From: Anaeromyxobacter dehalogenans 2CP-C
Lineage (GTDB): Bacteria > Myxococcota > Myxococcia > Myxococcales > Anaeromyxobacteraceae
NCBI RefSeq assembly: GCF_000013385.1
Contig: NC_007760.1
Coordinates: 124,001-188,000, forward strand
Direction: 5' to 3'
Length of the DNA: 64,000 nucleotides
A program made the translations under genes and the position numbers. Below the pieces are notes generated by a model. It was not told the DNA's origin, did not search any database, and saw only the letters and a program-made list of their open reading frames with translations. Each line of letters begins with the position of its first letter. The stretch's first letter is position 1. Positions 50,728-61,857 of the stretch are shown here, piece by piece.

Positions 50728-52523
50728 GCCGGTCGTCCGCCACCACGCTCGTCGGCATCGGGGCCTCGCCCGGCATCGCCATCGGGCGCTGCTGGACGAT
50801 CGAGCGGCGGCGGGTGCGGACCCCGAAGCGCCGGCTCACGCCGGAGGAGGTCGAGGGCGAGCTGGCGCGGCTGCGCACCTCGCTCGAGATCTCCGACGTG
50901 CAGCTCGCCGAGGTGCGCGGCAAGGTGGAGGAGGCGCAGGTCCCGGGCAGCGCCGAGCACACCGCCATCATCGACATGCACCGGATGATGCTGAAGGACG
51001 AGATGCTCGTCCTGGAGGCGCAGCGGCAGATCCGGGAGGAGCGGCTCAACGCGGAGTGGGCGGTGAAGCGCGCCACCCGCAAGATCAAGAACGCGTTCCA
51101 CGAGCAGGCCGACGACTACTTCAAGGAGCGCCGGGCCGACGTGGACTTCGTGGGCGAGCGGATCATCAAGAACCTGCTCGGCCAGGCGCCGGACGTGGAG
51201 GACGTGCCGCCCGAGGGCGTCATCGTGGTGGCGCACGACCTCTCCCCCGCCGACACCGCGCTGCTCCTGCACGAGCACAAGGTGGCCGCGTTCGTCACCG
51301 ACGCCGGGGCCAAGACCTCGCACACCGCCATCGTGGCCCGCGCGCTGGAGGTGCCGGCGGTGGTGGGGGTGGGGCGGGTGACCGCCGTCGCCGAGCGCGG
51401 CGACTGGATCGTGGTGGACGGCGCCCGCGGGCTGGTGGTCATCAACCCGAGCCCGGGCGAGCGGGCCGGCTACGAGGCCGCCCGGGAGAAGCAGCTCGCC
51501 GGCGAGCAGGCGCTGCTCGCCACCCGCGACCTGCCCGCCCGGACGCTCGACGACCTCACCGTCCGGCTGGCCGGCAACATCGAGTTCGCCGAGGAGGTCC
51601 CGAGCCTGCTCGCGCACGGCGGCGAGGCGGTGGGGCTCTACCGCACCGAGTTCCTGTTCATGGGCCGGTCCGACCTGCCCGGCGAGGAGGAGCACTACCA
51701 GAACTACCGGCGCATCCTGGAGGCGCTCGCCCCGCGCCCGGTCACCATCCGCACGTTCGACCTGGGCGGCGACAAGCTGCCGGCCGGCATGCGCGTGACC
51801 GCCGAGAACCCCGCGCTCGGCCTGCGCGCCATCCGCTACTGCCTGCGCCAGCCGGACATGTTCCGCGCCCAGCTCCGCGCGCTGCTGCGGGCGTCGGTGC
51901 ACGGCAACCTGCGGGTCATGTTCCCGATGATCTCCGGGGTGGCGGAGCTGCGGGCCGCGAAGCACGCGCTCCGCCAGGCCGCCGACGAGCTGCGCGCCGA
52001 GGGGGTGCCCTTCCGGCAGGTGCCGGTGGGGATCATGGTGGAGCTGCCCAGCGCCGCGATGATCGCGGACCGGCTCGCGGCCGAGTGCGACTTCTTCTCC
52101 ATCGGGACGAACGACCTCATCCAGTACACGATCGGCATCGACCGGCAGGACAAGGACGTCGCCTACCTCTACAAGCCGCTCCACCTCGCGGTGCTGCGCC
52201 TGCTGAAGCTCATCTGCGACGCCGGCCGCGCCGCGGGCGTGCCGGTGTCGATGTGCGGGGAGATGGCGGGCGAGCCGGTGAACGCGCTCGTGCTGCTCGG
52301 CCTGGGCGTGAGCGAGCTGTCGATGAACGGCCCGTCCATCCCGCTGGTGAAGCGGGTCGTCCGCGCGGCCCGCGCCGAGGAGGGGCGGGCCCTGGTGGAC
52401 CGCCTGCTCGCGCTCACCACCGCGGACGACATCGAGCACGAGGTCCAGGCCGAGATGGCCCGGCGCTTCCCGGGCCTGCTCGACGGCGACGACGAGGGCC
52501 CGGAGCCGGCCGGCCAGGGCTGA
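50724..52523 (+). CDS. ptsI: PTS enzyme I (phosphoenolpyruvate-protein phosphotransferase)
   Basis: 599 aa, full length. GIGASPGIAIGRCW begins the family; the phosphohistidine is in DAGAKTSHTAIVARALEVPAVVG, the PEP-binding barrel has EFLFMGR, GIMVELPSA, FFSIGTNDLIQYT and MCGEMAGEP with the active Cys. It starts the phosphate chain from PEP. No N-terminal GAF domain, so it is the sugar PTS type rather than PtsP. Last gene of the hprK-rapZ-PTS run. Confidence 0.97.
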   Translation: MSRSSATTLVGIGASPGIAIGRCWTIERRRVRTPKRRLTPEEVEGELARLRTSLEISDVQLAEVRGKVEEAQVPGSAEHTAIIDMHRMMLKDEMLVLEAQRQIREERLNAEWAVKRATRKIKNAFHEQADDYFKERRADVDFVGERIIKNLLGQAPDVEDVPPEGVIVVAHDLSPADTALLLHEHKVAAFVTDAGAKTSHTAIVARALEVPAVVGVGRVTAVAERGDWIVVDGARGLVVINPSPGERAGYEAAREKQLAGEQALLATRDLPARTLDDLTVRLAGNIEFAEEVPSLLAHGGEAVGLYRTEFLFMGRSDLPGEEEHYQNYRRILEALAPRPVTIRTFDLGGDKLPAGMRVTAENPALGLRAIRYCLRQPDMFRAQLRALLRASVHGNLRVMFPMISGVAELRAAKHALRQAADELRAEGVPFRQVPVGIMVELPSAAMIADRLAAECDFFSIGTNDLIQYTIGIDRQDKDVAYLYKPLHLAVLRLLKLICDAGRAAGVPVSMCGEMAGEPVNALVLLGLGVSELSMNGPSIPLVKRVVRAARAEEGRALVDRLLALTTADDIEHEVQAEMARRFPGLLDGDDEGPEPAGQG

Positions 52524-52610
52524 GCCGGCAGCACGGCCGCCGCCCGGACGGCCACGTCCGGCGGGGTCGCCCTCCGATCGGACGGACGCGGCGGCAGCGC
52601 GTCCGCCATA

Positions 52611-52640
52611 TTGACACCGCGCGGGGCGCGCGCGTACCTT
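52611..52640 (+). promoter_or_regulatory. Promoter of metK
   Basis: TTGACA (52611-52616, perfect -35), 18-bp spacer, TACCTT (52635-52640). The leader to the ATG at 52681 is about 34 nt and contains GGAGGAG; that is too short for a SAM riboswitch. Confidence 0.7.
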
Positions 52641-52680
52641 GCCCGTCCCGCCCGGGCACCCCGCCGCCGGAGGAGAACAC

Positions 52681-53853
52681 ATGCCGCTCCAGGACTTCCT
52701 CTTCACCTCCGAGTCGGTCACGGAGGGCCATCCCGACAAGATGGCGGACCAGATCTCCGACGCCGTGCTCGACGCGGTGCTGCGCCAGGATCCCAAGGGC
52801 CGGGTGGCCTGCGAGACGCTGCTCAAGACCGGCTACGTGATGATCGCCGGCGAGATCACCACCAAGGCGCGCATCGACTACCCGAAGCTCGCCCGCGAGA
52901 CGGTGCGCCGCATCGGCTACACCAGCGGCGACATGGGCTTCGACGCCAACACCTGCGCGGTGCTGGTGGCGGTGGACCAGCAGTCCCCGGACATCGGGCA
53001 GGGCGTGGACACCGGCGGCGCCGGCGACCAGGGCATGATGTTCGGCTACGCCTGCGACGAGACGCCGGAGCTCATGCCCGCGCCCATCCAGTACGCGCAC
53101 GCGGTCACGAAGCAGCTCGCGAAGGCGCGCCGCGCCGGCCTCGACCTGCTCCGCCCCGACGGCAAGAGCCAGGTGTCGGTCGAGTACCGTGACGGCCGGC
53201 CCGCCCGCATCGACACGGTGGTGGTCTCCACGCAGCACGCCGAGTCGGTCTCCAACAAGCGCCTCCACGAGGCGGTGCGCGAGCAGGTGATCGCGAAGGC
53301 GCTGCCGAAGCGGCTCGTGGACCGCAAGACGCGGATCCTCATCAACCCCACCGGCCGCTTCGTCATCGGCGGCCCCATGGGCGACACCGGCGTCACCGGC
53401 CGCAAGATCATCGTGGACACCTACGGCGGCATGGGCCGCCACGGCGGCGGCGCGTTCAGCGGCAAGGACCCGTCGAAGGTGGACCGCTCCGCCGCGTACA
53501 TGGGGCGCTACATCGCGAAGAACGTGGTGGCGGCCGGCCTCGCCGCGCGCTGCGAGGTGCAGGTGGCGTACGCCATCGGCGTGGCCGAGCCGGTCTCGGT
53601 GATGGTGGACACGTTCGGCACCGCCAAGGTGCCGGAGGGGAAGATCGCCCGCGCCGTCCGCGAGGTGTTCGGCCTCACGCCGCGCGCGATCATCGAGGGG
53701 CTCGACCTGCTGCGCCCGGTCTACGAGAAGACCGCCGCCTACGGCCACTTCGGCCGCACCGAGAAGACCTTCACCTGGGAGCGCACCGACAAGAAGGACG
53801 CGCTCGCCGACGCGGCCGGGTTGTCCAAGATCCGCGCCGTCGCGGGGGTGTGA
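52681..53853 (+). CDS. metK: S-adenosylmethionine synthetase
   Basis: 390 aa. [58 protein letters not shown] and the lysine-rich ATP motifs are all present. The start MPLQDF was chosen for GGAGGAG 6 nt upstream and the family N terminus. It makes AdoMet from Met and ATP. The ArsR-methyltransferase regulator gene and ahcY follow, forming an AdoMet-use and recovery cluster. A terminator follows the stop. Confidence 0.98.
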
Positions 53854-53880
53854 GCCGAAGCAGCTGCGCCCCGGCCTCTC

Positions 53881-53911
53881 GCGGCCCGTCCGGTCCTTCC
53901 GGGCGGGCCGC
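53881..53911 (+). terminator. Terminator after metK
   Basis: GCGGCCCGTCCGG / CCGGGCGGGCCGC, 13 pairs with one T-G wobble, loop TCCTT, followed by CTCGTTTGC. About 27 nt after the metK stop. Confidence 0.7.
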
Positions 53912-53940
53912 CTCGTTTGCGGGGCACCGCGCCCCGGGAG

Positions 53941-53985
53941 TTGACCGGGCCGGCCGGGTGGACTAGCTATCCGTCCATCCGGATG
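53941..53985 (+). promoter_or_regulatory. Promoter and candidate operator of the sahR-like gene
   Basis: TTGACC (53941-53946) is a good -35; TAGCTA 17 bp later is a weak -10. CATCCGGATG (53976-53985), a perfect 10-bp palindrome, follows near the expected start of transcription, just before the ATG at 53991. An ArsR-type repressor bound there would block its own transcription. Confidence 0.45.
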
Positions 53986-53990
53986 CATTG

Positions 53991-54971
53991 ATGCCTCGTC
54001 CCGCCCCCGCCCGCCCCGCCGCCCCGAGCCGGCGCCCCGAGGCCCTGCTCGGCTGGCTGGAGCTGCTCTCCGACCCCATCCGGCTGCGCGCGCTGCGCGC
54101 GCTCGAGCCGCGCGAGCTGTCGGTGCTCGAGCTCCGCGAGGTGCTGGCGCTCCCGCAGTCCACCGTGTCCCGCCACCTGAAGACGCTCTCCGACGCGGGC
54201 TGGCTCTCCGCCCGGCGCGAGGGCACGCAGAGCCTGTACGGCTGGGCCGCGGAGCTCGACCCGGGGGCCCGGAAGCTGTGGCAGCTCGCGCGCGCCGAGA
54301 GCGACGGGTGGGCGGTGGTCCGCGCCGACGCGGCCCGGCTCCGGGCGGTGCGGGCCCGCCGCGACGAGGCGCAGCGCTTCTTCGCCGGCGCGGCCGGCGC
54401 CTGGGACGGGCTGCGCGCCCGGGTGTACGGGCGGGGCGTCGCGGCCGAGGCGCTGCTCGCGCTGGTGCCGCCCGCCTGGACCGTGGCCGACCTGGGCTGC
54501 GGCACCGGCGCGGTCGCGGCCGAGCTGGCCCCGCGCGTGCGCCGCGTGATCGCCGTGGACCGCTCCGCCGCGATGCTGCGCGCCGCCCGCCGCCGCACCG
54601 CCCGCTTCGACAACGTCGAGCTGCACGAGGCCGACCTCGCGGACCTGCCGCTCGAGGACGGCGGCTGCGACGCGGCCCTGCTCGTGCTCGTGCTCGCCTA
54701 CCTGGACGACCCCGCGCCGGCGCTCGCCGAGGCGGTGCGGGTGCTGCGCCCGGGCGGGCGCCTGGTGGTGCTCGACGCCGCCCGCCACCAGGACGAGGCG
54801 CTCCGGCGCCGCATGGGCCAGGCGCACCCCGGCTTCGAGCCGGACGCGCTCGCCGCGCTCGTCCGCCGGGCCGGCGCGGCCGGCGTCACCGCGCGGACGC
54901 TGCCGCCGGAGCCGGGCGCCCGCGGCCCGGGGCTGGTCGCCTGCACCGGCGAGCGGCCCGCCCGCACCTGA
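53991..54971 (+). CDS. sahR: ArsR-family regulator fused to a SAM-methyltransferase-fold domain (SahR-like)
   Basis: 326 aa. Residues about 20-95 are a winged helix of the ArsR type ([54 protein letters not shown]) without the metal-binding Cys of arsenic sensors. Residues about 150-290 are a class I methyltransferase fold ([55 protein letters not shown]). SahR proteins have this arrangement, bind S-adenosylhomocysteine and repress ahcY and metK. The gene sits between metK and ahcY, which strongly supports that role, although effector binding is inferred. Confidence 0.85.
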   Translation: MPRPAPARPAAPSRRPEALLGWLELLSDPIRLRALRALEPRELSVLELREVLALPQSTVSRHLKTLSDAGWLSARREGTQSLYGWAAELDPGARKLWQLARAESDGWAVVRADAARLRAVRARRDEAQRFFAGAAGAWDGLRARVYGRGVAAEALLALVPPAWTVADLGCGTGAVAAELAPRVRRVIAVDRSAAMLRAARRRTARFDNVELHEADLADLPLEDGGCDAALLVLVLAYLDDPAPALAEAVRVLRPGGRLVVLDAARHQDEALRRRMGQAHPGFEPDALAALVRRAGAAGVTARTLPPEPGARGPGLVACTGERPART

Positions 54972-55020
54972 CCCGCCTTCGACCCGACCTTCGACCCGTT
55001 CCACGCAAAGGAGAAGCACC

Positions 55021-56496
<1,476 letters not shown>

Positions 56497-56509
56497 GCCC
56501 GGCCCGGCG

Positions 56510-57388
56510 ATGAGCCTCGTCTCCGCGGCGCTGTTCGGGCTCGTCCAGGCGCTCACCGAGTTCCTCCCGGTGAGCTCCACCGCGCACCTGCTGGTGTTCG
56601 GCGAGCTGCTCGGCCACTCGCTCGACGACCGGCGCTTCCGCGCCTTCGTCACGATCATCCAGGCCGGCACCACCCTGGCGGTGCTGATCTACTTCCGCGC
56701 CGACATCGCGCGGCTGGTGGCGGCCTCGACGCGGGGGCTGGTCCGGGGCAAGCCGCTCGGGACGCCGGAGGCGCGGCTGGGCTGGTACATCCTGCTCGGC
56801 ACCCTGCCGGCCGCGCTGGCGGGGAAGCTGCTCGAGCGGCGGATCGAGGCGCTCGGCAACTGGGTCATCGCGGGCTCGCTGGTGGGGCTGGGCCTCGTGC
56901 TGCTCGCGGCCGAGCGCCTGGCCAGCCACCGGCGGCGCGTGGAGGACGTGGGCCCGGGCGACGCGCTCCTCATCGGCGTCGCCCAGGCGCTCGCGCTCGT
57001 GCCGGGCAGCTCGCGCTCCGGCACCACCATCACCGGCGGCATGCTGCTCGGCTTCACCCGCGAGGCGGCGGCGCGCTTCAGCTTCCTGCTCTCGGTGCCC
57101 ATCACGCTCGCGGCCGGGGCGTACAAGCTCTGGTCCACCGTCCCGGACCTGCGCGGCGAGGTGGCCTGGACGGTCGCGACCGTGGTCGGTACCGTGGTGT
57201 CCGCGGTGGCCGGCTACCTCGTCATCGACTGGCTGCTCGCGTGGCTGCGGACCCGCACCACGTACGTGTTCGTCGTCTGGCGCATCGCCGCCGGCGCCGC
57301 CATCGCGGCGCTCATCCTCTCCGGCGTCCTCCCCGCCGGCGCCGAGGCGCCTCCGCCGCCTCCGCCGGCCCTGCACGCGGCCCCGTGA
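56510..57388 (+). CDS. uppP: Undecaprenyl-diphosphatase (BacA/UppP)
   Basis: 292 aa, integral membrane. GLVQALTEFLPVSSTAHLLV (E-F-L-P-V-S-S-T motif) and ALVPGSSRSGTTITGGMLLG (P-G-S-S-R-S-G-T motif) are the two diagnostic sites, with the active Glu and Arg. It recycles the lipid carrier for peptidoglycan and polysaccharide synthesis. A short proline-rich tail is unusual. Its stop overlaps the NUDIX gene start (GTGA). It is followed by manC and a phosphomannomutase gene. Confidence 0.96.
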   Translation: MSLVSAALFGLVQALTEFLPVSSTAHLLVFGELLGHSLDDRRFRAFVTIIQAGTTLAVLIYFRADIARLVAASTRGLVRGKPLGTPEARLGWYILLGTLPAALAGKLLERRIEALGNWVIAGSLVGLGLVLLAAERLASHRRRVEDVGPGDALLIGVAQALALVPGSSRSGTTITGGMLLGFTREAAARFSFLLSVPITLAAGAYKLWSTVPDLRGEVAWTVATVVGTVVSAVAGYLVIDWLLAWLRTRTTYVFVVWRIAAGAAIAALILSGVLPAGAEAPPPPPPALHAAP

Positions 57389-57975
57389 CGCTCGACGATC
57401 TCGCCGCGGCGCTCGTCGCCCGCGCGCCGGGGGTGGCCCCGGTGGACCGGATCGCGCACGAGCACCTGCCCCGGGGCGGCTTCGCCGCGGCGGCGGTGCT
57501 GGTGCCGCTGCACGTGGTCCACGGCGAGGTCCACGTCCTCATGATCCGCCGGCCGATGAAGATGTCCCGCCACGCGGGGCAGATCGCGTTCCCCGGCGGG
57601 AAGATCGACCCGGGCGAGGAGAGCCTCGCCGCGGCGCTCCGCGAGGCGCACGAGGAGGTCGGGCTCGAGCCGGCCCGTGCCGACGTCATGGGACAGCTCA
57701 GCGAGACGCTGGTGCTGGCGTCGGCCTTCCGCTTGACGCCGTGGGTGGCTTCCGTGCCATACCCGTACCCGTACGCGGCCGCGCCGCACGAGGTGGACGA
57801 GATCCTGCACGTCCCGCTCTCGGCGCTCTCCCGCCCCGGCGCGCACCGGGTCGAGTGGCGCGAGGTCTACGGCCTGAGGCTCGACGTGCACTTCTTCTCG
57901 TTCGGCAAGGACGTGATCTGGGGCGCGACGGGGCGCGTGCTCGCCGAGCTCCTGTCCATCTGGAGGGCGTCGTGA
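57385..57975 (+). CDS. NUDIX hydrolase, CoA pyrophosphatase type
   Basis: 196 aa, GTG start (VTLDDLAAALVARAP). The NUDIX box is GGKIDPGEESLAAALREAHEEVGL. Just upstream, MIRRPMKMSRHAGQIAFPGG is the CoA-pyrophosphatase (NudL/UPF0035) motif, so coenzyme A or its derivatives are the probable substrates. It lies between uppP and manC, with overlapping starts on both sides (57385 and 57972), though the metabolic link with them is unclear. Confidence 0.92.
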   Translation: MTLDDLAAALVARAPGVAPVDRIAHEHLPRGGFAAAAVLVPLHVVHGEVHVLMIRRPMKMSRHAGQIAFPGGKIDPGEESLAAALREAHEEVGLEPARADVMGQLSETLVLASAFRLTPWVASVPYPYPYAAAPHEVDEILHVPLSALSRPGAHRVEWREVYGLRLDVHFFSFGKDVIWGATGRVLAELLSIWRAS

Positions 57976-59060
57976 AGATCTACCCGGTGATCATGGCGGG
58001 CGGCTCGGGCACGCGGTTCTGGCCGCTGTCGCGCCGCAACCGCCCGAAGCAGTTCCTGGCGCTCGCCGGCGACGCGCCGCTGCTCGCGGCCACCGTGGGC
58101 CGGCTCCCGCCGCTCGCGCGCCCGAAGGACACGTTCGTGGTGTGCGGGCCGAAGCACGCGGCCGCGGCCCGGCGGATGGTGGCGCAGCTCCCGAAGGAGA
58201 ACTTCATCGTCGAGCCGTGCGCGCGGAACACCGCGCCGTGCGTGGGCCTCGCCGCCATCCACGTGGCCGCGAAGGACCCCAAGGGCGTCATCGCCATGCT
58301 GCCGGCCGACCACCACATCGGCCGCCCCGAGGCGTTCCGCGACGCGGTCGCGGCGGCCGCCCAGCTCGCCGAGGCCGGCTCCATCGCCACCATCGGCATC
58401 CGGCCCTCGCGCCCCGAGACCGGCTACGGCTACCTGAAGCTCGGGCCGCGCCTGGCGGTGCGGGCGAAGGGCAGGAAGCGCCTGGTGGCGCACAAGGTCG
58501 AGCGCTTCGTGGAGAAGCCGGACGTGGTCACCGCGGCGCGGTACCTCGCGGACGGCAGCTACCTGTGGAACTCGGGCATCTTCGTGTTCCGCGCCGACGT
58601 GATCCTGGACGAGATCCGCCGCGCCATGCCGGTGCTGGGCGAGCAGCTCGAGGCCATCCGCCGCACGCTCGGCACGCCCGCCTACGCGCGCACGCTGAAG
58701 CGCGTCTTCCCCGACTGCCCCTCCATCTCCATCGACTACGGCGTCATGGAGAAGAGCGCGCGCATCTCGGTCGTGCCGGCCGAGTTCGGCTGGAGCGACG
58801 TGGGCAGCTTCGCCGCGCTCTCCGACGTCCGCGTCACCGACGACCTCGGCAACGTGGCCGAGGGCGACGCGCTCGTCATCGACGGCCGCAACAACGTGGT
58901 GCTGGCCGGGAAGGACCGGCCCATCGCGCTCATCGGCCTCGACGACGTCATCGTGGTGGACTCGGGGGACGCGCTGCTCGTGTGCCGGCGCGACCGCGCC
59001 CAGGACGTCCGCAAGGCCGTCGAGGAGCTGGGCCGCCGCGGCCGCGAGGAGCTCCTCTAG
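57972..59060 (+). CDS. manC: Mannose-1-phosphate guanylyltransferase
   Basis: 362 aa, GTG start overlapping the NUDIX stop. VKIYPVIMAGGSGTRFWPLSRRNRPKQFL is the nucleotidyltransferase signature (GGxGTRxWPLSR-x5-K). AHKVERFVEKPD and SIDYGVMEKSARISVVPAEFGWSDVGSF are typical of GDP-mannose pyrophosphorylases. It is the short form without the isomerase domain. It makes GDP-mannose for envelope glycans, with substrate from the phosphomannomutase encoded 170 nt downstream. Confidence 0.95.
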   Translation: MKIYPVIMAGGSGTRFWPLSRRNRPKQFLALAGDAPLLAATVGRLPPLARPKDTFVVCGPKHAAAARRMVAQLPKENFIVEPCARNTAPCVGLAAIHVAAKDPKGVIAMLPADHHIGRPEAFRDAVAAAAQLAEAGSIATIGIRPSRPETGYGYLKLGPRLAVRAKGRKRLVAHKVERFVEKPDVVTAARYLADGSYLWNSGIFVFRADVILDEIRRAMPVLGEQLEAIRRTLGTPAYARTLKRVFPDCPSISIDYGVMEKSARISVVPAEFGWSDVGSFAALSDVRVTDDLGNVAEGDALVIDGRNNVVLAGKDRPIALIGLDDVIVVDSGDALLVCRRDRAQDVRKAVEELGRRGREELL

Positions 59061-59115
59061 CGGGCGCCCCGCCCCCCGCGTCCCCGAGGGACGCGCGGGC
59101 CCCGGTCCGAGGTGC

Positions 59116-59121
59116 TATACA
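59116..59121 (+). promoter_or_regulatory. -10 box TATACA before the phosphomannomutase gene
   Basis: GCTATACAG in the 169-nt gap after manC; the leader to the ATG at 59230 would be about 100 nt. No clear -35. Confidence 0.35.
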
Positions 59122-59229
59122 GCCGCCCGGCGGCCTGCCCCGGGGGGAACCGGGCGGCGCCGGCGCTCCCCGGGCACGGAGCCTGCCCGCGGCGCCTCAC
59201 GTCACGACATTCACGACCGAGGACCACCC

Positions 59230-60600
59230 ATGGCCAAGCTCTCCCCGACCATCTTCCGCGAGTACGACATCCGCGGGCTGGTGGACCAGGACCTCACCGA
59301 GGAGGCGGTCTCGCTCGTCGGCAAGGCGCTCGGCACGCGCATCCGGGGCGCGGGCGGGAAGCGCGCCGCCGTGGGCTGGGACGCGCGCCTCTCCGGGCCG
59401 AAGTTCGCGAAGGCCATGATCGAGGCGCTCACCTCCACCGGCGTGGACGTGGTGAGCCTCGGGGTGGTGCCGACGCCCCTCACCTACTTCGCCGCCCACA
59501 CCCTCGACGTGGACGGCATCTGCATGATCACCGGCTCGCACAACCCGCCGGAGTACAACGGGCTCAAGGTCGGCCTCGGCTCGGCCACCTACTACGGCGA
59601 GGAGATCCAGGCGCTGCGCCGCGAGGCGGAGGCGGGGCGCTTCGCCACGGGCCAGGGCACCGTCCGCGCGCACGACATCGTGACGCCGTACCGCGAGCAC
59701 GTCCGGCAGAACCTCCGGCTGGGGAAGCGCCGCCTGAAGGTGGTCGTGGACGCCGGCAACGGGACCGGCGGCGTGGTGGCGGTCCCGCTGTTCGAGGCGC
59801 TCGGGTTCGAGGTGATCCCGCTGTTCATCGAGATGGACGGCAACTTCCCGAACCACCACCCCGACCCGACCGTGGAGAAGAACCTCGAGCACCTGCGGCG
59901 CAAGGTGCTCGAGACCGCGGCGGACGTGGGCATCGCCTACGACGGCGACGCCGACCGGGTGGGCGCGGTGGACGAGAAGGGCAACGTGCTCTGGGGCGAC
60001 CAGATCATGATCCTCTTCTCCCGGGCGCTGCTCGCCGAGGAGCCGGGCGCCGCCATCGTGGGCGAGGTGAAGTGCTCCTTCACGCTCTACGACGACATCG
60101 CCGCCCGGGGCGGGCGGGGCATCATGTGGAAGGCCGGCCACAGCCTCATCAAGGCGAAGATGAAGGAGGAGCACGCGCTGCTCGCCGGCGAGATGAGCGG
60201 GCACATCTTCTTCGCCCACCGCTGGTTCGGGTTCGACGACGGCATCTACTCGTCGGCGCGGCTGCTCGAGCTGCTCACGCACACCGACCGGCCCATGTCC
60301 GCGCTGCTCGCCGACGTGCCGCGGACGTTCTCCACGCCCGAGCTGCGGGTGGACTGCCCCGAGGACCGGAAGTTCGAGGTCGTGCGCCGGGCCCAGGAGT
60401 TCTTCGCGGCCCGCTACGAGGCGGTGACCGTGGACGGCGTGCGGGTGGTGTTCCCCGACGGCTGGGGCCTGGTGCGCGCCTCCAACACCCAGCCGCTGCT
60501 GGTGCTGCGCTTCGAGGCGAAGACCGAGGCGCGGCTCGCCGAGATCCAGGCGCTGGTGCGCGGCAAGGTGGACGAGCTGCTGCGCGAGCTGGGGGCATAG
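59230..60600 (+). CDS. Phosphomannomutase/phosphoglucomutase
   Basis: 456 aa, alpha-D-phosphohexomutase. FREYDIRGLVDQDL starts the family; the phosphoserine loop is CMITGSHNPPEYNGLK, the metal site is IAYDGDADRVGAVDEKG, the sugar loop is AGEMSGHIFFAHRWFGFDDG, and the phosphate site is RASNTQPLLVLRFEA. It interconverts hexose 1- and 6-phosphates, supplying mannose 1-phosphate to ManC and possibly glucose 1-phosphate to glycogen synthesis. A ROK kinase gene begins 3 nt after its stop. Confidence 0.97.
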   Translation: MAKLSPTIFREYDIRGLVDQDLTEEAVSLVGKALGTRIRGAGGKRAAVGWDARLSGPKFAKAMIEALTSTGVDVVSLGVVPTPLTYFAAHTLDVDGICMITGSHNPPEYNGLKVGLGSATYYGEEIQALRREAEAGRFATGQGTVRAHDIVTPYREHVRQNLRLGKRRLKVVVDAGNGTGGVVAVPLFEALGFEVIPLFIEMDGNFPNHHPDPTVEKNLEHLRRKVLETAADVGIAYDGDADRVGAVDEKGNVLWGDQIMILFSRALLAEEPGAAIVGEVKCSFTLYDDIAARGGRGIMWKAGHSLIKAKMKEEHALLAGEMSGHIFFAHRWFGFDDGIYSSARLLELLTHTDRPMSALLADVPRTFSTPELRVDCPEDRKFEVVRRAQEFFAARYEAVTVDGVRVVFPDGWGLVRASNTQPLLVLRFEAKTEARLAEIQALVRGKVDELLRELGA

Positions 60601-60603
60601 GCC

Positions 60604-61566
60604 GTGAAGGGGCTCGCGCTCGGCGTGGACCTCGGGGGCACCAACGCGCGCGCCGCGGTGGTGGACCGCGCCACCGGCGAGATCGTCGCCTCGCACAAGG
60701 AGCCGCTGCACGAGCGCGGGCCGGAGGCGGTGGTCGCGACGGTCGTCCACGCGCTCGGCCAGGCGGCCGGCGCCGCCGGGATCGCGCCGGCGTCGGCGGG
60801 CCGGGTCGGGGTGGGCGTGGCCGGGCAGGTGCTCGGCGCCACCGGCGTGGTGATGAACGCGCCCAACCTGGGCTGGCGCGACGTGGCGTTCGGCGCGCTG
60901 CTGGAGAAGGCGCTGGGCGTGCCGGTGCGGGTCGCGAACGACCTGTCGGTCGCGGCCTGGGGGGAGAAGCGCTTCGGCGCCGCCCGCGGCATCGAGGACG
61001 TGGTGCTGGTGTTCGTCGGCTCCGGCGTGGGCTCCGGGCTCATCCTGGGCGGCCGGCTGCACGACGGGGCCCAGGGCGTGGCCGGGGAGCTCGGCCACAT
61101 CAAGGTGCGCCTGCCGCGCCCGGGGTTCACGCCCCGCCGCTGCGGCTGCGGCCAGCTCGGCTGCCTCGAGGCCTACACCTCGGGCGTGAACGTGGCCGCG
61201 CGGGTCCGCGAGGAGATCGCGGCCGGCGCCGCCACCCGGGTGCTGGAGCTGGCGGAGGGCGACCTCGCCCGCGTCACCGCCAGCGTGGTGGAGGAGGCGC
61301 ACGCGCTGGGCGACGCCTACGCCGTGGCGCTGTGGGACGAGGTCTCCGAGCTGCTCGGCCTCGCCGTGGCGAACCTCGTCACGCTGCTCAACCCCGCCCG
61401 GCTCATCCTGGGCGGCGGCGTGCTGCTGGGCGCCCCCCGCCTCGCCGCCCTGACGCTCCGCCGGTTCGACGACGCGGTATCGCGGTCGGCCACGCGCGGG
61501 CTCACCGTGGAGCGCGCCTGGCTCGGCGACGACGCCGGGGTCATCGGCGCCGCGGTGCTCGAGTAG
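60604..61566 (+). CDS. ROK-family sugar kinase (glucokinase-like)
   Basis: 320 aa, GTG start. ATP motif GVDLGGTNARAAVVD; sugar-binding VMNAPNLGWRDV; GELGHIKV with the catalytic His; and the ROK zinc motif CGCGQLGCLEAYTSG. Closest in pattern to bacterial glucokinases. It would phosphorylate free glucose or a related hexose inside the cell and feed the mutase encoded just upstream. Regulation by ROK repressors is unlikely, because there is no DNA-binding domain. Confidence 0.94.
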   Translation: MKGLALGVDLGGTNARAAVVDRATGEIVASHKEPLHERGPEAVVATVVHALGQAAGAAGIAPASAGRVGVGVAGQVLGATGVVMNAPNLGWRDVAFGALLEKALGVPVRVANDLSVAAWGEKRFGAARGIEDVVLVFVGSGVGSGLILGGRLHDGAQGVAGELGHIKVRLPRPGFTPRRCGCGQLGCLEAYTSGVNVAARVREEIAAGAATRVLELAEGDLARVTASVVEEAHALGDAYAVALWDEVSELLGLAVANLVTLLNPARLILGGGVLLGAPRLAALTLRRFDDAVSRSATRGLTVERAWLGDDAGVIGAAVLE

Positions 61567-61857
61567 ATCGAAGGGGTGTCCGCGAGGGCCACGCGCCCCC
61601 GCGCCCCGAGGCGTCCGGCGGCGCGCCGCGCGCGCGCGAGGACGCCGCCTCCGCGCGCCGGCGCCCGCGCGGCGCCGTCGATCGCAAGACGCTGCGCCCC
61701 AACGATTTCCGTGCACCTCCTCGCGCGCGCTCCGGCGCCGCTCCTCGATCACGGTGAGTGGATTGACGCAGCGGCGACGCCGTCGGCGGCGCGGGATCCA
61801 TCCGGGTGCGCGACGCCTCGCGGCGGAGATCGCGCGCGCGAAACGCGTGTCGCTTCC
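61567..61857. other. Gene-free interval before the basic-peptide gene
   Basis: About 290 nt with no convincing gene. One open frame (61576-61884) is Arg/Ala-rich, lacks a ribosome site and crosses the promoter at 61858, so it was left out. GAGATCGCGCG occurs twice (near 61826 and 61868) in the approach to the promoter; its meaning is unknown. Confidence 0.6.

Noticed and set aside
52524-52680. SAM riboswitch upstream of metK, or SAH riboswitch upstream of ahcY
   Set aside because: The metK promoter at 52611-52640 leaves only about 34 nt of leader, and the 49 nt before ahcY are too short and lack the conserved pairing.
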